From positions 62,001 through 126,000 of the forward strand of contig WTXD01000062.1 of assembly GCA_022496205.1 (NCBI GenBank): a stretch of 64,000 nt of DNA, written 5' to 3'. This document shows, piece after piece, positions 34,035-44,382 of the stretch. The number at the start of each line of letters is the position of its first letter. Position 1 is the first letter of the stretch. Source of the DNA: Gloeopeniophorella convolvens (taxonomy: Eukaryota > Basidiomycota > Agaricomycetes > Russulales). The translations under genes were made by a program, and so were the position numbers. The notes below the pieces were generated by a model. It was not told the DNA's origin. It saw nothing but the letters and a program-made list of their open reading frames with translations, and did not search any database.

Positions 34035-36088
34035 ATGTTCACTCTCACGCGATTCGACCTCGTCATCGTTGTTGCAGCGCTCTCTGTTACTTTTATACTG
34101 CTTGGCCTCCGTGCTCATCGACGTCGTATGCCGTATCCTCCGGGCCCTAAGCGCCTCCCCATCATTGGCAACATGCTCGACATGCCTTCGCGTGAAGAGT
34201 GGGTCGTGTTCAAGAAATGGTCAGATGAGTACGGTGAGAATTCTTAGCAGCTGCTGCGTCACGTCAGAATAGTCGCATATGCTCATACTCTGTACAGGTT
34301 CTGATGTTGTCCATGCAGACGTCATGGGCACGCATACGATCATCCTCAACTCCATGAAGGCCGCAAAGGAGCTGCTCGAAAGGCGCTCATCGTTATATTC
34401 TGACAGGTATAATCCAGCACAATGCCACATCTCCCAAGTTACTGATGTTACATCACAGACCTCCATTGGTTGCTGCGCTCGAGCTGTATGTGCTACAGGA
34501 TGAGTAAGGACACGTACTGAACTTTACAACCAGGTTCCAGTTGCGATGGAACATCGCTCTCCTCCCGTACGGGAAAGAATGGCGCCACCTGCGTCACGAG
34601 TTCCATGCGAATTTCCACCCAGCGGCTGCAAGGAAATACGAGCCTGTCGAGCTGCGGGCGGTCCGCCGCCTTCTTCGCAATCTGCTCGCTAAACCGGACG
34701 AATTCTCGCCACATATCAGGCAGTGAGTTCTGATTTATCTTGTCTGAGAGGGTATTAACGATGAGGTGAAGCATGGCCGGACAAACTATGTTGGAGATCG
34801 CGTATGGATTCGATATTCTCCCTGAGGAGGATCCATATGTGCTATCGGCGGAGAAAGTCATGAACACTATAGCGTTTTCTTCTACCAAAGAAGCTTACCT
34901 TTTTGACGCGATTCCTTGGCGTGAGCTCTCCCCTCGGCTCCTTGCGGGCTGCAAGTGACTTTCCCGTCTTCTCACAGTGAAGAATATGCCGAGTTGGTTC
35001 CCTGGGGCCCGTCTCAAGCGCAAGGCCGACAAATGGCGCCCGCTCGTCATTAGCTCGGTCGAGACGCCGTGGGACGAAGTGAAAGCTGCACTTGTGAGTC
35101 ATGGGGAGATGTTCCCATCACCAAATCGTTGATTATGTTTGGTTTGTGTGGTGCAGAGTACCGGTTCTGCCGCTCCCAGCGTCGCTGCCACCATGATTTC
35201 AAGCCTTGACGATGACTCGGCCCCCGAAGATGTATGGGCTACTAAAGTCGTTCCTGGCATGATGTTTATGGCCGGTGCTGACACGGTGCGTTCCATGTGC
35301 TAATACGAGAGCATATTATTCATATACTCCGTACTAGACGGTGTCCGCACTTCTCACCTTCATGGTCGCGATGTTAAGATACCCGGAGGTTCAGCGCAAG
35401 GCGCAGGAGGAGATAGACAAGATTGTTGGCACTTCGCGACTCCCAGACTTCTCTGACCAGGATGCGTTGCCGTACGTGGGCGCAGTGCTTAAGGAGACCA
35501 TGCGCTGGCATCCCGTTACACCACTTGGTAGGCCTTCTAATTCCCTATGATATTCGGGCCTCCTCTAAACTGCAGGTTGTCACGCCGTTTGCAGCGGTGC
35601 CACACTGCGCTGTACAGAACGATACCTATGATGGGTATTTCATCCCTGCGGGGTCGGTCATCATGGGAAATACCTGGTGCGCTTACCCATTCTCGCCTGA
35701 CGCCTACTTATCAAACCTTGCAGGGGTATTCTCCACGATCCCGTTGCGTTTCCAGAGCCCGATCGGTTCATTCCCGAACGCTGGCTCGAACCGGGCGCGG
35801 CGGCATTCCCGGACATAGCATTTGGTTTCGGACGTCGCGAATGCCCAGGTCGCTTCATGGCACGCGCAAGCATATGGGCGACAATTGCGGGGATGCTGGC
35901 TGCTTTTGAGATAATGCCTGCTAAGGACGGTCTTCCCGAAGAAGATTATTCGTCCGGATTGGTGTCGTAAGTATCTCCTGTACCAGTCTATACCATGTTG
36001 ACGCATGTTCATGGAGCTGTACCATCGCAGTTACGTGAAGCCGTTCAAGTGTCATATTCTACCACGATCAATGCCGCCGCAGATTTAG
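34035..36088 (+). CDS. Cytochrome P450, array copy 2 (C-terminus shifted)
   Basis: Same exon plan and motifs as copy 1: anchor [57 protein letters not shown], a canonical I-helix [32 protein letters not shown] and [11 protein letters not shown]. Exons join in phase throughout. In the last exon the frame reads [13 protein letters not shown] then MPPQI and stops at 36086-36088. The other copies continue with an ETAEELVRTTL-like tail. That tail is still present one frame over (ADLVRATLNEIIE, to 36120). One base is missing after 36070. Loss is confined to the last dozen or so residues, beyond the heme loop, so activity may survive. Confidence 0.85.
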
Positions 36089-36727
36089 TTCGCGCGACTC
36101 TGAATGAGATCATCGAATGAGGTGGCGAGGCTGCAGGACCACTTCAATAACTAAAGATGACTAGGATTAGCGGCCTGTACTGCCAACTCTAGTAATCAGG
36201 CCTTCAAGCTTCAAGCTTCAGGTTTGATTACTGTACTTTTTTGACCATGTGCAATGTATAGTGCACCAGTGCGTCGTCGCACAGTGTTTTGTCTACTTTC
36301 AATGTAGAGTACTATCTCCGCTTGAATTACTTGCTTCGGTCACTGAGTCCGGACCAGTGCCACATAGTCAAATTCTGCCGCCCTAATCACCTGCCACTAG
36401 GCTCTCATGAGCCTGTCCCATGCTCAACTTCCTGCTTCTGTGATATCTTCAGTTCTGATCTGAGTAAAGATGACCTCAATGTGTACTTCTATGGGCGGCC
36501 GCTGCCGTCGAAGCCCTTCAAGCCCATGTGCCTGCAATGCGCACGCCGTTGGTTATTGGTCCCAGGCTCCCAACTCTATCGCCTTCAGGGGATTATCGGT
36601 CATCAGGTACTCAGTGGCAGTCGGTATCCAGTCCGAAGCCTTCGCCCGTGGGGCATGCGGAGCAGGAGCCTCGCTCTTGGGGAACTCTATCTCGTGCTCA
36701 GACGTGGAATTTGCTTTCGGCATGTCC
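36089..36727. other. Intergenic region copies 2-3, duplicated upstream block
   Basis: 36480-36735 is similar to 41405-41665 before copy 4 and, more weakly, to the region before copy 2. 36121-36290 carries a short AT-rich stretch with tandem CTTCAAG copies near 36206-36222. No gene was seen. Confidence 0.5.
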
Positions 36728-36735
36728 TATATAAG
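36728..36735 (+). promoter_or_regulatory. TATA box, P450 copy 3
   Basis: TATATAAG lies 52 bp upstream of the copy 3 start codon. Confidence 0.65.
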
Positions 36736-36779
36736 CTGAGGCGTGCTTATGTTCGGTGACCTGGGCTTTTGACCACTAC

Positions 36780-38877
36780 ATGACCACCTCTGCAATGTTT
36801 GTTCTCACTCTATTTGACCTCAGTGTCATTGTTACAGCACTCTCTGCCACTTTAATCTTGTTTGCACACCGCGTGGCTCGTCGGCGTCCTCTGCCATATC
36901 CTCCAGGGCCTAAGCGCCTTCCCATCATCGGCAACCTACTTGATATGCCTTCGCGCGAAGAGTGGGCCGTATTCAAGAAGTGGTCAGACAAGTATGGTAA
37001 GAATTCCCAGTTGCTGCCACTGCGCCATCTCGGGGTTGGTTACTAAAGTACATGCTCATTTTCTGCACAGATTCGGACGTCGTCCACGTGGACGTCATAG
37101 GCACACATACCATCATCCTCAATTCAATGAAGGCAGCAAAAGAGTTGCTTGAGAGGCGCTCATCGTTATATTCTGACAGGTACTACCATCTCGCAGGATG
37201 TTATTTCACATAATCGCTAATGCCGCACTATAGACCACCATTCTCCGCTTTAGTCGAGCTGTATGTTTGCAAATTGAATGGGGGCGCATGCTTAACAGCA
37301 TGTGTAGGTTCTGCATGCGGTGGAATATTGCGCTCATCCCGTATGGAAAAGAATGGCGTCACCTGCGCCATAAGTTCCATGGAAATTTCCACCCAACAGC
37401 AGCCAAGAATTACGAACCCATCGAGCTGCGATCGGTCCATCGTCTCCTTCGCAATCTACTTGCTAGTCCGAAAGAGTTCTCACAACATCTCAGGCAGTGA
37501 GTTCTCGTATCTTCGCTTCTAGTAGCTATTGAACGGCAAGATGAAGTATGGCCGGACAAACCATATTGAAGATTGCGTACGGATTCGACATTCTCCCTGA
37601 AACGATCCATACGTGGCATCTGCAGAACAAGTCTTGCGCACCATAGCAGTTTCCACTACCAAGGAAGGGTATCTGTTTGATGCAATTCCTTGGCGTGAGC
37701 TTTCTCCTCGACTCCTTGGACCACGTGTGGCTTACTGGTCTCTCACAGTGAAGTATATGCCGAGTTGGTTCCCTGGGACCCGTCTCAAGCGCGAGGCTAA
37801 CAAATGGCGTCCACTCGTTGTCAGCTCGGTTGAAACGCCATGGGATGAAGTGAAAGTTGCACTTGTGAGTTATGCAGAGATGTGCGAGTCACATCACCAA
37901 GTTACTGATTGTGTGATGTAGAGTACCGGTTCTGCCGCTCCCAGCGTCGCTGCCACCATGATTTCGAAGCTCGACGATGACTGTTCCCCCCAGGACGTAT
38001 GGGCTACTAAGGTCATTCCCGGTATGATGTATATGGCCGGCGCCGACACGGTACGCTGTCCGTACGCGGATACGGGAGCATATCGTTCACATACCCCATA
38101 CTAGACGGTGTCCGCACTTCTCACCTTCATGGTCGCGATGTTGAGATACCCGGAGGTCCAGCGCAAGGCGCAGGAGGAGATAGACAAGATTGTTGGCACT
38201 TCGCGGCTCCCAGACTTCTCTGACCAGGACTCGCTGCCGTACGTAGGTGCGGTGCTGAAAGAGACCATGCGCTGGCATCCCGTGTCACCACTTGGTAAAC
38301 CTCGCGATTCTCTACAATATCTAGGCTCGCTTTGAATAATTTTACAGGCGTGCCGCACCGCGCTGTACAGAATGATACCTATGATGGCTATTTCATCCCA
38401 GCTGGTTCGGTCATCATGGGAAATGCCTGGTGCGGCAGTCGCCTTGCCCATTCTTATTCAATGTCTTAATGAGACTTTCAGGGCTATCTTTCACGACCCC
38501 ACTACGTTCCCAGAGCCCGATCAATTCGTTCCCGAACGCTGGCTCGAACCAGGTGCGCCTACATTCCCAGACATTGCGTTTGGCTTCGGACGCCGCGAAT
38601 GCCCGGGTCGCTTCATGGCACGCGCAAGCATCTGGGCGACGATTGCGGGAATGCTGGCTGCGTTTGAGATGACGCCTGCAGAGGGCGGCCTCCCCGAAGA
38701 GGAGTATTCGTCCGGACTGGCATCGTAAGTCATTGTTGCACAAGTTTTTACTGCGTGCCAGTGGGCGCACGTTGATGCCAAAACTGCCGTCGTAGTTACG
38801 TAAAGCCGTTCCAGTGCCACATTCTACCGCGGTCGGAGACCGCTGAAGAATTGGTTCGCACGACCCTGGGTCATTGA
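36780..38877 (+). pseudogene. Cytochrome P450, array copy 3, internal frameshift
   Basis: Start MTTSAMFVLTLFDL, anchor [56 protein letters not shown], then [18 protein letters not shown]. At 37600-37602 it has three A where copy 4 has four (42533-42536). The frame then switches to TIHTWHLQ and stops soon after, instead of NDPY. Downstream exons are fully conserved in the other frame: [41 protein letters not shown], ending EELVRTTLGH. All other splice sites are sound. Either a very recent pseudogene or a homopolymer sequencing error in an active gene. Confidence 0.8.
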
Positions 38878-38982
38878 ACAGAAGATGATGATGTGTCATT
38901 GGCATCTTGTACTGAGAGTGTCCACACCTCTGGGGCCCCGGAATTTGTCGTGACTCCTGTACGAGTACAAATGAGTATATGG
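38878..38982 (+). repeat. 3' flank of copy 3, duplicated after copy 4
   Basis: Similar to 43803-43930 behind copy 4: TGAGAGTGTCCACACCTCTGG versus TGAGAGATACACACGTCTGG, and GGAATTTGTCGTGACT versus GGAATTTGTCGCGACT. It shows that the duplication unit included downstream sequence. Confidence 0.65.
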
Positions 38983-40274
38983 TGGCATATGCATTGGGGG
39001 GGCTCCTTGAACCGCTACCACCACCACCATGGTCGGTTATTCCCACGCTGGGCAAGGACGAGGAGGACATCCCGTTCCGGTGAACAACCAACCAATACCA
39101 ATGGTAGACAACCATAGACAACAATCCACCGCCCTCCTGTGTAGGGTGGGAGCAGGACATGCTTACAGACTGAATCCTCAGGACAGACCACAGCGACGGG
39201 CGCCCTCAGCAGCACCATGCCACAATCCTCCCTCTGCACCAACCCTTCAAGTTCCCCCCACTCGTCCGCCTGGGTCAAAGCCACCCAGCTCCGGAGTCCA
39301 TGCAACGCCCCAATGTCCTCTATCACCAAGAGTACCGGCTAGCCTTCAGACTCTTAAGATCCTTAGTCCTCACTGTGACCGTGCCACCGCGACTGATTCG
39401 GAATTTACGAACAGAGGTACCTCACGCACCCCGTGTCCGGTGTATTCACGAAACCTCAGCACCACTTGTCGCAACATGCTTTCCGTGACAATGCCACCTG
39501 CCTACCCTTTGTCGCCAGTGCTCGATTTTCCATTACAACACGCATTCAATCTTTGTCCACGAGCCACGTCCTCCTTTCGCACTGTTAACCGAGGATCCCA
39601 TGTCTGCTGACTCCCGATCGTCGCGTGTGCGCCATTTTTTTTTTGCAAAACGCTCTTGCATCCCACGAGCTTATGATCTCTGACGTCCGTCACTGCTCCA
39701 TCGGATCAACTTGACTCTTTTCCCATCTCTCCTCCGAACACTGTACCAGTTTAATGTCTATGTCTGATCTCCTCGTTCTAGAACTTAGAGTAACATCAGA
39801 GCAACACGTGCCATGGCCAACGAGTACTAGATGCAACAACACACTAGACAATATGGTCGAAGTTCAAACTTGGCACACATGGCGAGCAAGCCATAATCAC
39901 GCAGTAGAACACAAATGGGAACCCCTGCTCCAACGAGCCTACGGGGACATCGATCCGGACTGAGTACGCAACCGTGAGGTTTTAGTGGGTATGGGAGCGC
40001 ACAGAGGCCTTGCCTCCTAGGATCAGACCAGCGCGCCTCGAAGGCCCAGAGCGGCTCTGACTCGCCACACTGGCCTCAATCGTAACCCGAGGGGCGTGCG
40101 TAAGTAGCATTTTTCCTCACAACGAAGCCCGAAACCCAGTGGCTTCGCTCCAGCGCGTTAGGCAGGGCTGTCAGGTGCTCGTAGATTAGATCATCTCTAT
40201 CTCTAGCGCTATCTTCTGCTGCCTAATATATCGCTTTTCCAAATAATAATAATAATAATATGGCATATGCATTG
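38983..40274 (+). mobile_element. Retroposon-like insertion with 14-bp target-site duplication and (AAT)n tail
   Basis: TGGCATATGCATTG occurs at 38983-38996 and again at 40261-40274. Between them lie about 1264 bp that begin GGGGGGCTCC and end in an AAATAATAATAAT run. The flanks continue each other: the 3' flank of copy 4 (43925-43945, GAGTATATGCATTGTAAGCACGGG) reads across the site without the insert. A variable-length duplication and a simple 3' tail are hallmarks of target-primed insertion by a non-LTR (LINE or SINE) mechanism. No intact reverse transcriptase is visible; the reading frames inside are short and unrecognised. It may be a 5'-truncated LINE or a non-autonomous unit. Orientation is taken from the tail at the right end. 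Confidence 0.7.
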
Positions 40275-40557
40275 TGGGCACGGGCCAGTTGACCCAGCGC
40301 ACACAGGGCGTATGGGGTGGCGTCGAATGGTCCAGAGTTGGGTATCCACGGAGATTAATTCACGCTGCGACGCTGCAACGTTTCGACCGTAGGTCCTGCA
40401 CTGCCGAGAAATTCATACTGCCCCATATCTTCAGTGCTGGAGTTGGTGCTGCACCCTGCTCTGAGCACCTATGAGAGTCAGGTTTCATACCAAGGCATGC
40501 CTATCTTATGCCTCAGCTACTATTTCTGAGCGCATAGGCATGCACCAACAATGACGG
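40275..40557 (+). repeat. Continuation of the copy 3 3' flank, with an inverted repeat
   Basis: 40275-40405 matches 43940-44115 behind copy 4, including TCGAATGGTCCAGAGTTG versus TCGAATGGCCCAGAGTTG and CGACGCTGCAACG in both. At about 40492-40545, GGCATGCCTATCTTATGCCTCAG faces CTGAGCGCATAGGCATGC, an imperfect inverted repeat. Confidence 0.55.
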
Positions 40558-40630
40558 CAGTTACCCCGAGCCGTTCAGGTGCCAAATTTGCCCTCATTCT
40601 GGCACTGTGGAGGCATTGGTACGTGTAACC
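40558..40630 (+). pseudogene. Relic of a P450 last exon
   Basis: CAG followed by about 70 bases aligns without gaps to the last exon of copies 3 and 4. TTACCCCGAGCCGTTCAGG corresponds to TTACGTAAAGCCGTTCCAG, then GTGCCAAATT to GTGCCACATT, and TTGGTACGTGTAACC to TTGGTTCGCACGACC. The heme-loop exon is not present nearby. It marks a fifth array member lost by deletion. Confidence 0.65.
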
Positions 40631-41657
40631 ACAGGCGAAGTCTCCGGACATGGTAGTGGAATTACTTTGTTGAAGTCAGTTGGAATATTGAACAACCCAC
40701 GATCTCTACATTCCAATCCTCCCATTTTCAAGTGAGCTCCCGATAGTGACCCCCCTTCAGAAAGCAGACGTCAGATAGAGGATCCCGAGGCACGGGGGTT
40801 CGGCAGGGTTTGACAACGCGTCTGCCATCTCTAGGAGACTAGCCTTAGGGCCGATTGTGATTCCGGAATTCAACTTCGATGGGGAGCAGACTCGGCGATG
40901 ACAGAATCGAGCAAGAATCGAGAGCCGGAGGAAATTCGGTTGCCAGAGGAAGAGGGCCAGCCTGGGCCAGCGTCTAGCTGCGTCTAGTAAGCGTCTAGTA
41001 GCACTGTGGCACAGTGTCGGAGTCGAAAGACTAGCCACGTGCATACAATCTATTTCCGCAACCGCCGTTAGCTTGTGTGTCTGCCACTCCACGCCCTAGC
41101 CAAGTGCATGCACCGCCCTACCAACTCCTCGACTTTGAGTTAGTCAAGTTCCAATGGCCTCTTGGATCACACTGGGGTGATCATCACCGTGATCAAACAT
41201 AAATTGCTCATAACTCCTGTAAGTCAAAGCAACATATAGTCATGAATCATGACAATGAGTCACTAGTCACTAGTCAGTGCCAGTCCAATTGCAATACTAT
41301 TCCAGCGCGCTGTGACGCAGTGGTACCTTGCCATGATAGACCAACATCACATGTATAATCATCGTCAAGATTGACTGCAACGCGTTGGAGCATTCTCGGG
41401 AGATTTGCGATGCACGAAGCCTCATTTTCAACTTCCTGCTCCCGTAAGTAATAGAATCAAACCCAAGTCGATACGAGCTCAAGCGCTCAACGCGCACTGG
41501 TCCCCACTCTGTCACCTTCAGGCGGTCATCATAAAGCACCCAGTACTCATTATCCAGTCCGAAGTCTTCCTCCCGCGGGGCGCGCAGGGCAGAAGCCTCG
41601 CTCTTCCGGGGGAGTCCTATCTCGTGCTCAGGCGTGGAATGTCTCTTTGACACATCC
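40631..41657. other. Intergenic region before copy 4
   Basis: 40665-40735 resembles 44125-44190 behind copy 4 (GTTGAAGTCAGTTGGA versus GTTGAAGTCAATTGGA). 41405-41657 resembles the region before copy 3. A tandem GCGTCTAGTA motif lies near 40970-40998. No gene was seen. Confidence 0.45.
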
Positions 41658-41665
41658 TATATAAG
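41658..41665 (+). promoter_or_regulatory. TATA box, P450 copy 4
   Basis: TATATAAG lies about 49 bp before the copy 4 start, within a block nearly identical to the copy 3 promoter. Confidence 0.65.
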
Positions 41666-41706
41666 AGGCACGCCTGCGTTCAGTGACCTGGGCATTTCGT
41701 TGCTCC

Positions 41707-43802
41707 ATGACAACCTCTGCAATGTTTGCCCTCACACTATTTGACCTGACCGTTATCATCGCAGCACTCTCTGCCACTTTAATCTTGTTTGCACACTGTG
41801 TGCCTCGTCGACGTCCCTTGCCATATCCTCCGGGGCCTAAGCGCCTTCCCATCATCGGCAACCTGCTTGACATGCCTTCGCGCGAAGAGTGGGTCGTATT
41901 CAAGAAGTGGTCAGATGAGTACGGTAAGCCTGGATTCGCAGTAGTAGCCGCCGCTGCGCCATCTCGGGGTCAATGTGAAGACTCGTTTTCTGCACAGGTT
42001 CAGATGTCGTCCACGCGGACGTTGTGGGCACACATACCATCATCCTCAATTCAATGAAGGCAGCAAAAGAGTTACTTGAGAGGCGCTCATCATTATATTC
42101 GAACAGGTACTGCTATCTCGCAGGGTATTATTCCACCTAATCGCTCAGTGATGCCGCATCACAGACCACCATTCTCCGCTTTAGTCGAGCTGTATGTTTA
42201 CAACTTATTGAACGGGGGGCATGCTTACCAGCACACGTAGGTTCTGCATGCGGTGGAATATTGCGCTCCTCCCGTATGGGAAGGAATGGCGTCATCTACG
42301 CCATGAGCTCCATGGAAACTTCCACCCAACAGCAGCCAAGAATTACGAACCCATCGAGCTGCGATCGGTCCATCGTCTCCTTCACAATCTACTTGCTAGT
42401 CCGAAAGATTTTTCGCAACATCTCAGGCAGTGAGTTCTCGTATCTCCGCTTCTGGGCGTTATCGAACGGCAAAGTAAAGTATGGCCGGACAAACCATATT
42501 GAAGATTGCGTACGGATTCGACATTCTCCCTGAAAACGATCCATACATAACATCTGTGGAACAAGTCCTGCCTATCATAGGAATCTCCACCACCAAGGAA
42601 GGGTATCTGTTTGATGCAATTCCTTGGCGTGAGCTTTTCCCTCGACTCCTGGGCTACGCGTGGCTTACTGGTCTCTCACAGTGAAGCGCATGCCGAGCTG
42701 GTTCCCTGGGGCCCGTCTCAAGCGCGAGGCCGACAAATGGCGCCCGTTCGTCATCAGCTCTGTTGAAACGCCGTGGGATGAAGTGAAAGCTGCTCTTGTG
42801 AGTTATGCGAAGATGTGCTGCTCCTATTACCAGATCATCGATTGTGTGGTGCAGAATGCCGGTTCTGCTGTTCCTAGCGTTGCTGCAACCATGATTTCGA
42901 GGCTCGACGATGACTCCTCCCCCGAGGATGTATGGGCTACTAAGGCCGTCCCCGGCATGATGTACATAGCCAGTGTCGACACGGTACGCCGTCCGTACGT
43001 GAATGCGAGAATGCATCATTCACATACTCCGTACTAGACGGTGTCCGCGCTTCTCACCTTCATGGTCGCGATGTTGAGATACCCGGAGGTCCAGCGCAAG
43101 GCGCAGGAGGAGATAGACAAGATTGTTGGCACTTCGCGGCTCCCAGACTTCTCTGACCAGGACTCGCTGCCGTACGTAGGTGCGGTGCTGAAAGAGACCT
43201 TGCGCTGGCATCCCGTTATACCACTTGGTAAACCTCACAATTCTCCGCAATTTCAAGCTCGCTTTAAATGATTTTGCAGGAGTGCCACACTGTTCTGTAC
43301 AAAATGATACCTATGCCGGAAATTTCATCCCTGCGGGTTCGGTCGTCATAGGGAATGTCTGGTACGCTTGCCCATTCTCATTCGACGTCTCCTGATTGAG
43401 ACTTTCAGGGGTATATTTCATGATCCCGTGGCCTTTCCCGAGCCTGATCGATTTGTCCCCGAACGCTGGCTCGAACCGGGTGCGCCTGCATTCCCAGACA
43501 TTGCGTTTGGCTTCGGGCGGCGTGAGTGCCCGGGTCGTTTCATGGCGCGCGCGAGCGTCTGGGCGACGATTGCGGGGATGCTGGCTGCGTTTGAGATGAC
43601 GCCTGCAGAGGGCGGCCTCCCCGAAGAGGAGTATTCGTCTGGACTGACATCGTAAGTCATTGCTGCACCTCAATTTCTGACGCGTGTGCACACGTTGATG
43701 GAACTGCCGCGCAGATACGTGAAGCCGTTCCGGTGCCACATTCTACCACGCTCGGAAACCGCTGAAGAATTAGTTCGCACGACCCTGCTGAGTGAAATCT
43801 AA
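41707..43802 (+). CDS. Cytochrome P450, array copy 4 (intact)
   Basis: Best reference copy of the array. Start MTTSAMFALTLFDL, anchor [77 protein letters not shown]-helix MMYIASVDT (S in place of the usual G), [35 protein letters not shown], and end YVKPFRCHILPRSETAEELV to LLSEI. All splice donors are GT and all joins are in phase. The exon encoding MVAMLRYPEVQRKAQEEIDK is virtually identical to that of copy 3, a sign of recent duplication or gene conversion. Likely an ER monooxygenase in secondary or xenobiotic metabolism; substrate unknown. Confidence 0.92.
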
Positions 43803-44382
43803 CGCTGTGGGGGCCATTGAACGGAAAATAATTACCTGCCATAGGCGTCTTGGATTGAGAGATACACACGTCTGGTCCCGGCCCGGGAATTTGTCGCGAC
43901 TTATGTAGAGTACAGGCTTCTTTTGAGTATATGCATTGTAAGCACGGGTCGGAACCATATCTTTGACTTGTCGCACACAGACCAATCTGACTCGTGCCCA
44001 TCGAACAGGGTGTATGGATGGCTTCGAATGGCCCAGAGTTGCGCATCCAACGAAGGTTATGTATTTCGCGCAACGACGCTGCAACGCTTTCAAAAGGTCT
44101 GTGCACTGCTAGATTATTCTGAGCCGTTGAAGTCAATTGGATCAAACTACCCGCGAGCTCTACATTTCAATCTCAAGTTTGCCACGCCCATCATGCCTCA
44201 CCTTTGAGCGTGATGAAGCCACAATCCTGTATTTGTTGTCTGTCTGGGAGAAGATTGATGCCCTTGATTGTGAAGCCAAACTGTATTCTGCGAACACAAT
44301 AGAACCCGTTTTACATACACTCATCATTCTGGGAGCACAGTAACGCTGGTGCACCGTCCAGGTCGACGCATCACCATGAAAT
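43803..44382. other. 3' flank of copy 4, including the paralogous empty site
   Basis: Carries the duplicated 3' flank (43803-44190). GAGTATATGCATTGTAAGC at 43925-43943 is the uninterrupted counterpart of the insertion site in the copy 3 flank. No gene was seen. Confidence 0.5.

Noticed and set aside
38997..40260. LTR retrotransposon
   Set aside because: No terminal repeats and no TG...CA ends. A 14-bp duplication and (AAT)n tail fit non-LTR insertion better.
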